A DNA stretch of 5,315 nucleotides from F23-B02 sp045642545 (lineage in GTDB: Bacteria; Bacillota; Clostridia; Oscillospirales; Oscillospiraceae). Shown piece after piece: positions 1-5,315 of the stretch. The notes beneath the pieces were generated by a model. That model saw only the letters and a program-made list of their open reading frames with translations, was not told where the DNA came from and did not search any database. Location: the NCBI GenBank assembly GCA_045642545.1, contig JAZUJB010000021.1, forward strand, positions 1-5,315. The letters run 5' to 3'. The first letter of the stretch is position 1. Every line of letters starts with the position of its first letter. The translations under genes and the position numbers were made by a program.

Positions 1-1030
1 CGTCCCACTCCTGAAGCATGAACATCTGGAGCTTTTCTGCATCGTCAACGGGAAGCTTTGCCATTACATAGAAAGCGCCCTTGGGGTCGGAGTAGACAAC
101 GCCGGGAATTTTCTTCAGACCTTCAACGAGGCAGTCGCGGCGTTCCTTGTATTCCTTGCGGACAGCGTCGAAGTACTCGGGTCCGACAGTGTAGAGAGCT
201 GCGGATGCAACCTGGTCGAGAGTGGATGCGCACAGACGTGCCTGGCACCACTTCATCATGTGGTTGTAGAGCTCTGCGTTTCTGGTGATAACGCAGCCGA
301 TACGTGCGCCGCAAGCGCTGAAGCGCTTGGAAACGGAGTCGATAACGATGACGTTGTCCTCGTAACCCTCAAGCTGGAGAAGGCTCATGAGCTTCTCGCC
401 GCCGTATACGAATTCACGGTAAACCTCGTCGCCGATGATGAAGAGGTTGTGCTCCTTGGCGATTTCAGCCATGAGCTTGAGCTCTTCCTCGGTGAGGATG
501 GTGCCGGTGGGGTTGCCGGGGTTGGTGAACAGAATTGCGCGGGTGTGCTCGTTGATGCATGCCTCTACGCGCTCACGGATTGCGAACTTGTAGTCCTCCT
601 CGGGAGTGGTGGTGATGGGACGAATGGTTGCGCCGGTGAGGGTTACGAAGGTGGTGTAGTTGGGGTAGAAGGGCTCGGGAATGATAATCTCGTCGCCGTC
701 GTCGAGAATGCAGGACAGAGCAATCTGCAGTGCCTCGGAGCCGCCGGTGGAGATGAGAACCTGCTTGTTGTTGATGGGAGCGCCAATCTTGCCGTAGTAG
801 TCGACGATTGCGTCAATCATTACGGGAACGCCGTCGGAGGGAGCGTATGCAAGAACGGGCTGGGAGAAGTTCTTGACTGCCTCAAAGTATGCCTCGGGAG
901 TAGCGATATCGGGCTGACCGATGTTCAGGTGATAGAGCTTCTTGCCCTTTGCTGCAGCCTCGTTTGCATAGGGAGCAAACTTGCGCATGGGGGAAAGGCC
1001 GCACTTTTCGATTTTGCCGGAAAACTTCAT
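1..1030 (-). CDS. PLP-dependent class I/II aminotransferase (aspartate aminotransferase-like), C-terminus cut by window edge
   Basis: This is a cytosolic fold-type I aminotransferase that moves an amino group between an amino acid and a 2-oxo acid through pyridoxal phosphate. Reading leftwards from ATG at 1030-1028, 343 residues are visible. The family is usually about 390-400 residues, so roughly 50 C-terminal residues lie outside, including the usual carboxylate-binding arginine. Visible motifs in order: NIGQPDIATP near residues 36-45; GGSEAL (96-101), which contacts the cofactor phosphate; NPGNPTG (170-176), with Asn173 as the likely PLP-contacting Asn; GDEVY (200-204), with Asp201 expected to pair with the pyridine nitrogen and Tyr204 with O3'; and SVSKRFSACGARIG (232-245), with Lys235 as the Schiff-base lysine and Arg243 as phosphate ligand. 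The start is supported by a good ribosome binding site 8 bases upstream. All 19 visible proline codons are CCC and nearly all lysine codons are AAG, a strong bias that suggests high expression. Substrate specificity (aspartate, alanine or aromatic) cannot be settled from what is visible. Confidence 0.95.
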   Translation of the reverse strand, partial: MKFSGKIEKCGLSPMRKFAPYANEAAAKGKKLYHLNIGQPDIATPEAYFEAVKNFSQPVLAYAPSDGVPVMIDAIVDYYGKIGAPINNKQVLISTGGSEALQIALSCILDDGDEIIIPEPFYPNYTTFVTLTGATIRPITTTPEEDYKFAIRERVEACINEHTRAILFTNPGNPTGTILTEEELKLMAEIAKEHNLFIIGDEVYREFVYGGEKLMSLLQLEGYEDNVIVIDSVSKRFSACGARIGCVITRNAELYNHMMKWCQARLCASTLDQVASAALYTVGPEYFDAVRKEYKERRDCLVEGLKKIPGVVYSDPKGAFYVMAKLPVDDAEKLQMFMLQEWD

Positions 1031-1038
1031 TGGATAGA

Positions 1039-1046
1039 CTTCCTTT
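1039..1046 (-). promoter_or_regulatory. Ribosome binding site of the aminotransferase gene
   Basis: On the minus strand this reads AAAGGAAG and ends 8 bases before ATG at 1030. It is a good Shine-Dalgarno match at a normal distance. It favours this ATG over the next in-frame Met (residue 15), which would cut into the conserved N-terminal segment. Confidence 0.8.
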
Positions 1047-1087
1047 CGTTTGTTTTATTTGTCAAAAATTAAAATTTACAAAATATG

Positions 1088-1112
1088 TATCTTTTTGAAC
1101 GCAAAAAAGATA
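1088..1112. repeat. Perfect 9-bp inverted repeat, possible operator
   Basis: The arms TATCTTTTT (1088-1096) and AAAAAGATA (1104-1112) are perfectly complementary around a 7-base centre, GAACGCA. The element lies 58 bases upstream of the aminotransferase start and just upstream of the weak leftward promoter candidate, where a regulator site would be expected. The arms are AT-rich, so chance in AT-rich DNA is a real alternative. It is a poor RNA terminator because the stem has only one G-C pair. The binding protein, if any, is unknown. Confidence 0.4.
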
Positions 1113-1174
1113 GACAAACGCAAAAATCAGCACCTATGCATCGAGAGAGCAACAAATAAGATGCAAAATGCTGC

Positions 1175-1222
1175 GAAGTGTTGAAAAAGCGTTCTAAAAC
1201 AGCAACAACATTCTAACACTTC
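1175..1222. repeat. 8-bp inverted repeat with 32-base interior
   Basis: GAAGTGTT (1175-1182) and AACACTTC (1215-1222) are perfect inverted copies separated by 32 bases. The interior contains TTCTAAAAC (1192-1200), and TTCTAACAC (1211-1219) lies 19 bases further on, partly overlapping the right arm. The two differ at one position. The element is in the middle of the divergent region, upstream of both genes. It could be a paired binding site for a regulator or chance; no known operator family is recognised. Confidence 0.3.
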
Positions 1223-1287
1223 AAACAAGCGTATTCAACCGAAAAAGCGCAAAATGATTGACAATTTTCAGTCATTATCACTTGCCC

Positions 1288-1316
1288 TTTACGATAAGGA
1301 ATTTGTTTGATACAAT
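1288..1316 (+). promoter_or_regulatory. Housekeeping sigma-factor promoter of addBA, extended -10 type
   Basis: The -35 hexamer TTTACG (1288-1293, 4 of 6 consensus bases) is followed by a 17-base spacer and the -10 hexamer TACAAT (1311-1316, 5 of 6). The spacer ends in TGA (1308-1310), giving the TGN extended -10 element common in Gram-positive promoters. Transcription would begin near 1323, leaving an untranslated leader of about 25 bases before ATG at 1348. This position rules out the in-frame start codons at 1258 and 1315 and makes the one at 1324 essentially leaderless. A small dyad, TGAC-N8-GTCA (1259-1274), lies upstream of the -35. No Gram-positive LexA box (GAAC-N4-GTTC) was seen. Confidence 0.7.
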
Positions 1317-1334
1317 GAATAAAATGTCATTTTC

Positions 1335-1343
1335 AGGTGGTGA
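1335..1343 (+). promoter_or_regulatory. Ribosome binding site of addB, decides its start
   Basis: The site reads AGGTGGTGA. Its two possible pairing registers, AGGTGG and GGTGA, end 7 and 4 bases before ATG at 1348. It sits downstream of the other in-frame starts (1258, 1315, 1324), so it can serve only the one at 1348. Confidence 0.75.
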
Positions 1344-1347
1344 GACG

Positions 1348-4300
1348 ATGCTCAGAATTATAAGCGGAAAGGCAGGAACAGGTAAAAGCGCGGCGGTTAT
1401 GGCGGAGATTAAGGCGGCCGTTGAAAAGCGCGAGAGCGGATATATTCTGCTTGTTCCCGAGCAGTACAGCCACGAGGCTGAGCGCGAGCTTTGCTCAATC
1501 TGCGGCGACAGTCTTTCGCTTTATGCCGAGGTGCTGAGCTTCACGGGCCTTGCAAGAAGACTCAATGCCGAGCTCGGCGGCGGAGCTGCGCCCTATCTCG
1601 ATAAGGGCGGCAGACTTCTGTGCATGGCGCTTGCGGCTGACGGGCTGTATTCAAGGCTGAGAGTCTATTCCGCCGCACGCAGAAGAGCGGAGCTTCAGAC
1701 AATGCTTCTGTCGGCAGTCGATGAGCTTAAAACCGCCTGCATCAGCGCGCAGCAGCTTATGGAAGCGTCGGAGGCCTGCGAGGGTGCGCTCGGCGACAAG
1801 CTGCACGACCTTGCGCTTGTTCTGGAGGCGTACGATGCCGTCGTTGCAAACGGACACGCCGACCCGACCGACAGACTCAACCTGCTTGCTCAGCAGATTG
1901 AGGAAAGCTCAATTGACGAAAGAACCCACATTTACATAGACGGCTTCACGGACTTCACCGCGCAGGAGCGCAGAGTAATCGAGGCGCTCATTTCAAAGGG
2001 CGCGCAGGTTACCGTCTGCCTCGGCTGCGATGATTTGAAGAGCGGCAGCGAGATTTTCGAGCTGTCGCGCATAACCGCGCGCAGTCTGCTGGCATTTGCC
2101 GCCGACAAGGGCGTTGAAACCGCGGTTACGGAGTACAAGGGTACTGAGGGCAAGGACAAGGCGCTTGCCTGGTTTGCCGACCGTATGTTTGCCTATTCAT
2201 CTGAAAGGTTTGAGGGCAAGGCCGATAACATTGAGATAAATGCCGCCTCGGGCATCTCTGCCGAGTGCGAGTTTGCCGCGGCGCGCGCTGTCAGCCTTGT
2301 GCGCGATACTGGCTGCCGCTGGCGCGATATTGCTGTTGCAGTGCGCGGCTTTGAGGATTACAGACTTTCGCTTGAGAGCGCCTTTGCGCATTACGGAGTG
2401 CCGCTTTATACCGCGCGCAAGACCGACCTTCTGTCAAAGCCACTGCCCGCGCTTATCAGCGCTGCCTACGAGATAATCGGCGGCGGCTGGGAGCTTGCGG
2501 ACATTCTCGACTATCTGCGCACGGGTCTTGCGGGACTCACCGATGCCGAGGTTGACGAGCTTGAAAACTATGCGCTTATGTGGCAGCTTCGCGGCGGCGT
2601 GTGGACGCAGGAGGATGACTGGCGCCTGCATCCCGAGGGCTTCGGCGGAAAGTTTGACGATGAAGCCTGCGAAAAGCTTCGTCAGATAAATGCGCTGCGC
2701 CGCAGGGCAGCAGCACCGCTTGCCCATTTTGCGGAAAATACCGAGAATGCGGAGACGGCCTGCGCGCAGGCTGAGGCATTGGCTCAGCTTCTTGAGGAGC
2801 TTGAGCTTGCCGACAGACTTGAAAAGAAATCAGCATACCTTGCCGAAAACGGCAGGGAGGCAGCCGCGCAGGAATATGCGCAGCTTTGGGATATAACCGT
2901 GTCCGCGCTTGAGCAGTGCGCGGCAATTTTAGGCGAAACCGAAACCGACCGCGACAGCTTCGGCAGACTGTTCACGCTCATGCTGTCAAGGTACGATGTC
3001 GGCACAATTCCCGCGGCACTTGACCGCGTAACGGCTGGCGATTTTGACCGTATGCGCCGCAGAAACATAAAGCACCTTATTGTACTGGGCGCATCCGATG
3101 CAAGACTGCCGCGCGGCGAGGACGATACGGGAGTCTTCTCGTCCGATGAGCGCCGCAGGCTGCTTGAAATGGAGATTGACCTCGGCGGTGCAGGCGACAG
3201 TGAGCTTTGGAGAGAGTTCTCGCTCATATACAATTGCCTGACCCTGCCCTCGGAAACTCTGTGCTTCTGCTATCCCGCATTTGATGCCTCGGGTGAGCCT
3301 CAGCGCGCTGCGTTCGTTGCAAACCGCGCAAAGGCGATGTTTAACCTCGAGATTAAAAGTGTTGATTCGGCAAGGCTCAAAATGAACGCACGCGCACCTG
3401 CGCTTGAGCTTGCGGCAAACGCGCTTCGCGGCGGCGGTGCGCTTGAGGCATCGGCGGCGGAGCATTTTAACACAACCGCACCCGAGCGTATGCAGGCGCT
3501 TTTCAGAGCGTCCGAGATGACGCGCGGAAGCCTCAACGAAAAATCCGTCAGAGCGCTTTACGGCGACAAGCTCAGATTATCCGCATCGAGAATCGACAAG
3601 TTTGCGTCCTGCCGCTTTGCCTATTTCATGCAGTACGGACTCAAGGCGAAAACCCGCGAGCCCGCAGGCTTCGAGCCGCCCGAAATGGGCATCTTCATGC
3701 ATTTTATATTGGAGAATGTCGCGCACGAGGTAATGCAGGCAGGCGGTTTCAAGAAAATTTCCGACGATGAGCTTTTGACGCTCACCGATAAATATATTGC
3801 CGAATATGTCCACAGCACGCTGAACGATTTCAAGGAAAAGTCGAAGCGCTTTGAGTATCTTTTCCGCAGACTGACGAAAAATGTGCGGCAGGTTGTGCTT
3901 GATATGGCAAACGAGCTTCGCTGCTCGGACTTTGCGCCGCTGTCGTTTGAGCTTGACTTCGGCAAGGCGGATATTCTGCCGCCCTTAAAGCTCGGCGAGG
4001 GTGAGGACAGCCTCATTCTGACGGGCATCGCCGACCGCGTTGACGGTTGGCTGCACGACGGCAGACTGTATCTTCGCGTTGTCGACTACAAGACGGGCCG
4101 CAAGAGCTTTTCACTGTCCGATGTGTGGTACGGCATGGGACTTCAGATGCTTCTGTATCTGTTCTCGCTCGGCGAAAACGGCCACCTTCTGTACGGAAAC
4201 GAAATCGTGCCCGCGGGTGTGCTATATGTACCTGCGCGAGATGTCATGCTTTCCTCAAACGCGGATATGTCCGATGAGGAAATTGCGGACAAAAAGAGCA

Positions 4301-4683
4301 AGGAGGTTAAGCGCAGCGGACTTCTGCTTGATGACCCCGATGTCATCAACGCAATGGAGCACGGTGAAGCGCCGAGATACATTCCCGTCAAGTTCAAGGA
4401 GGGCGTTGCCCATGGCGATGCACTTGCATCAGCCGAAAGGCTCGGACTTCTTGCAAAGCATATTGATAAAACCCTGCGCGGTATGGCAGCCGAGCTGCGG
4501 CACGGCAGCATTGCCGCAAACCCCTATTACAGAAAGCAGCAGGAGAATGCCTGCCTAAACTGCGATTACTTTGATGCCTGCCATTTCGTGGACGGCGAAA
4601 ACGGCGAGAGCGTTCACAAAACGCCGAAGCTTGAGGCCACGAGGGTATGGAATATTCTTGAGGGAGGTGAGGACGGTGTCTGA
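1348..4683 (+). CDS. addB: ATP-dependent helicase/deoxyribonuclease subunit AddB
   Basis: AddB is one of two subunits of the cytosolic AddAB helicase-nuclease, which degrades and resects double-strand DNA ends until it meets a Chi site and then supplies a 3' single strand for RecA. The complete reading frame is 1111 residues, close to the family's usual 1100-1200. Near the N-terminus is a Walker A loop, GKAGTGKS (7-14, Lys13), followed by LVPEQYS (35-41) and a Walker B-like segment IYIDGFTDFTAQE (195-207). A conserved middle segment is NIKHLIVLGASDARLP (573-588). The C-terminal RecB-family nuclease domain has His785 (MGIFMHFILE), Asp896 (GIADRVD), Asp913 and Lys915 (VDYKTG), and Gln933/Tyr937 (QMLLY). 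Four cysteines fit the iron-sulfur cluster: Cys755 (FASCRF), then Cys1069, Cys1072 and Cys1078 in the C-X2-C-X5-C pattern. In characterised AddB proteins the helicase fold is inactive as a motor and reads Chi. The start at 1348 is chosen from the promoter and ribosome binding site, and because the Walker loop then begins at residue 7 as is usual. The gene overlaps addA by 8 bases. Confidence 0.97.
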   Translation: MLRIISGKAGTGKSAAVMAEIKAAVEKRESGYILLVPEQYSHEAERELCSICGDSLSLYAEVLSFTGLARRLNAELGGGAAPYLDKGGRLLCMALAADGLYSRLRVYSAARRRAELQTMLLSAVDELKTACISAQQLMEASEACEGALGDKLHDLALVLEAYDAVVANGHADPTDRLNLLAQQIEESSIDERTHIYIDGFTDFTAQERRVIEALISKGAQVTVCLGCDDLKSGSEIFELSRITARSLLAFAADKGVETAVTEYKGTEGKDKALAWFADRMFAYSSERFEGKADNIEINAASGISAECEFAAARAVSLVRDTGCRWRDIAVAVRGFEDYRLSLESAFAHYGVPLYTARKTDLLSKPLPALISAAYEIIGGGWELADILDYLRTGLAGLTDAEVDELENYALMWQLRGGVWTQEDDWRLHPEGFGGKFDDEACEKLRQINALRRRAAAPLAHFAENTENAETACAQAEALAQLLEELELADRLEKKSAYLAENGREAAAQEYAQLWDITVSALEQCAAILGETETDRDSFGRLFTLMLSRYDVGTIPAALDRVTAGDFDRMRRRNIKHLIVLGASDARLPRGEDDTGVFSSDERRRLLEMEIDLGGAGDSELWREFSLIYNCLTLPSETLCFCYPAFDASGEPQRAAFVANRAKAMFNLEIKSVDSARLKMNARAPALELAANALRGGGALEASAAEHFNTTAPERMQALFRASEMTRGSLNEKSVRALYGDKLRLSASRIDKFASCRFAYFMQYGLKAKTREPAGFEPPEMGIFMHFILENVAHEVMQAGGFKKISDDELLTLTDKYIAEYVHSTLNDFKEKSKRFEYLFRRLTKNVRQVVLDMANELRCSDFAPLSFELDFGKADILPPLKLGEGEDSLILTGIADRVDGWLHDGRLYLRVVDYKTGRKSFSLSDVWYGMGLQMLLYLFSLGENGHLLYGNEIVPAGVLYVPARDVMLSSNADMSDEEIADKKSKEVKRSGLLLDDPDVINAMEHGEAPRYIPVKFKEGVAHGDALASAERLGLLAKHIDKTLRGMAAELRHGSIAANPYYRKQQENACLNCDYFDACHFVDGENGESVHKTPKLEATRVWNILEGGEDGV
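4661..4670 (+). promoter_or_regulatory. Ribosome binding site of addA, inside the end of addB
   Basis: AGGGAGGTGA differs from the ideal AAGGAGGTGA at one base. It ends 5 bases before the GTG start at 4676. It lies wholly within addB codons, so ribosomes finishing addB pass directly over it, which favours coupled translation. It decides for GTG at 4676 as the addA start. Confidence 0.85.
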
Positions 4684-5315
4684 CTTTTCCCCGACAAAAT
4701 CGCAGCGCGCCGCGATTGAAACGCGCGACCGCGCAATACTTGTATCCGCAGCTGCGGGCAGCGGCAAGACGAAGGTGCTCACCGAGCGCCTGCTTGCGCG
4801 CATCAGCGACGATGCGGATATCGACAGCTTCCTCATTATAACCTTCACCAAGGCGGCGGCAGCGGAGCTTAAAAGCCGCATAACCGATGAAATTGCCGAG
4901 CGCCTTGCCTATGAGCCGGATAACCGCAGACTGCGCCGTCAGAGCGCACTGTGTCAGAAGACGCAGATAGGCACAATCCACAGCTTCTGCGCTACGCTTT
5001 TGCGCGAGCATTGCCACGCGGCGGGACTCTCACCCGAGTTCAAGGTGATTGAGGAGGACCGCGCCGAGGCAATAAAGCAGCGCGTTATTGAACGCGTAAT
5101 GGACGCTGCCTACGAAAAGCCCACTGACGCCTTTAAGCTGCTTGCCGATACCGTCGGCAGAGGCAGAGATGACCGCCGCCTTGCAGAGTTTGTGATTAAC
5201 CTGCACAAGAAAATGCAGAGTCACGCAAGACCCGATAAATGGGCAGCCGAGCAGCTTGAAAAGCTGCGCGATTTCCCCGAGGACGCGGGCGATACCCCGT
5301 GGGGCGAGGAGATTC
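4676..5315 (+). CDS. addA: ATP-dependent helicase/nuclease subunit AddA, N-terminal part (cut by window edge)
   Basis: AddA is the motor subunit of AddAB: a UvrD/Rep-type (superfamily 1A) 3'-5' helicase fused to a C-terminal RecB-type nuclease. Only 213 of an expected roughly 1200 residues are visible, so the nuclease domain and helicase motifs II-VI lie to the right. Visible motifs are the Q motif in SPTKSQRAAI (5-14, Gln10), Walker A AAAGSGKT (25-32, Lys31), motif Ia TFTKAAAAEL (56-65) and motif Ib IGTIHSFC (98-105). This order and the short N-terminus are typical of AddA. Translation begins at GTG (4676-4678), 5 bases after a near-consensus Shine-Dalgarno sequence, and overlaps the last 8 bases of addB in another frame. 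That arrangement indicates one addB-addA operon with coupled translation from the promoter at 1288-1316. Nothing suggests a frameshift or damage in the visible part. RexA is the name used for the same subunit in lactic acid bacteria. Confidence 0.96.
   Translation, partial: MSDFSPTKSQRAAIETRDRAILVSAAAGSGKTKVLTERLLARISDDADIDSFLIITFTKAAAAELKSRITDEIAERLAYEPDNRRLRRQSALCQKTQIGTIHSFCATLLREHCHAAGLSPEFKVIEEDRAEAIKQRVIERVMDAAYEKPTDAFKLLADTVGRGRDDRRLAEFVINLHKKMQSHARPDKWAAEQLEKLRDFPEDAGDTPWGEEI

Larger units (their letters stand above)
1031..1347. other. Divergent intergenic region, no gene
   Basis: This 317-base AT-rich stretch separates two divergently transcribed genes and must hold both promoters. 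The rightward promoter (1288-1316) is clear. The leftward one is not. The best pair I see on the minus strand is TTGTAA (1081-1076) and AATAAA (1059-1054) with a 16-base spacer, each matching only 4 of 6 consensus bases, so I do not list it as a feature. The middle contains short inverted repeats at 1088-1112, 1137-1165 (TGCATC / GATGCA, 17-base loop) and 1175-1222. It also has direct repeats AACGCAAAAA (1098-1107 and 1117-1126) and GAAAAAGCG (1183-1191 and 1241-1249). No tRNA, riboswitch or GC-rich terminator hairpin is evident, and none of the short reading frames has a convincing ribosome binding site. Confidence 0.8.

Noticed and set aside
1060..1065. Perfect TTGACA on the minus strand as the aminotransferase -35 element
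   Set aside because: A -10 at the right distance would fall at about 1037-1042, which reads GAAGTC and overlaps the ribosome binding site.
260..1072. A 270-codon plus-strand open frame opposite the aminotransferase
   Set aside because: It is antisense to a gene with intact PLP motifs. Its openness follows from the strong codon bias of that gene, its composition (rich in Val, Gly, Leu and Asp, with no recognisable motif) is that of a mirror frame, and it runs into the AT-rich promoter region.
1258..1263. Perfect TTGACA hexamer on the plus strand as a -35 element
   Set aside because: No acceptable -10 lies 16-18 bases downstream (the bases around 1280-1287 are CTTGCCC-like). The pair at 1288 and 1311 is far better spaced.
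1031..1347. Possible riboswitch, small RNA or attenuator in the intergenic region
   Set aside because: The predicted rightward leader is only about 25 bases. No GC-rich hairpin followed by a T run, and no recognisable riboswitch core, is present on either strand.
4394..5017. A 207-codon minus-strand open frame across the addB-addA junction
   Set aside because: It lies opposite two genes confirmed by family motifs, spans their boundary and shows no recognisable domain. The other antisense or shifted frames inside addB, such as 2986-3465 and 4040-4558, were rejected for the same reason.
1..5315. Mobile element, CRISPR array, defence system or tRNA
   Set aside because: No transposase or integrase motif, terminal inverted repeats with target duplication, regularly spaced repeats or cloverleaf is visible. 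AddAB is a core repair enzyme, and although it limits incoming linear phage DNA its presence alone does not mark a defence island.

Overview
The window holds two divergent transcription units that look chromosomal and come from a Gram-positive, most likely clostridial (Oscillospiraceae-like) bacterium. This placement is inferred from the AddAB-type rather than RecBCD-type recombination nuclease, the strong AGGAGGTGA-like ribosome binding sites, the style of the aminotransferase, and moderately GC-rich genes around an AT-rich promoter region. No species can be named from the sequence alone.

Layout. Positions 1-1030 (minus strand) carry most of a fold-type I, PLP-dependent class I/II aminotransferase (343 residues visible, C-terminus off the left edge). 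Positions 1031-1347 are an AT-rich divergent intergenic region. It contains a convincing extended -10 promoter for the rightward unit, several short inverted and direct repeats, and no gene. Positions 1348-4683 (plus strand) hold a complete addB of 1111 residues. Positions 4676-5315 (plus strand) hold the first 213 residues of addA, which overlaps the end of addB by 8 bases and runs off the right edge.

How the genes work together. AddB and AddA form the heterodimeric ATP-dependent helicase-nuclease that resects double-strand DNA ends for RecA-mediated repair and is regulated by Chi sites. AddA is the motor helicase with its own nuclease domain. AddB brings a second RecB-family nuclease domain, an iron-sulfur cluster and, in studied family members, Chi recognition. 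All key residues of AddB and the N-terminal helicase motifs of AddA are intact. The overlap, with a near-consensus Shine-Dalgarno sequence inside the end of addB, fits coupled translation and balanced subunit production. The aminotransferase is a separate amino-acid metabolism gene with no evident functional link; its strongly biased codon use suggests high expression.

Overall this is an ordinary housekeeping region. I found no mobile element, CRISPR array, RNA gene or novel system. The points most worth a second look are the addB start and promoter and the unexplained repeats in the divergent intergenic region.
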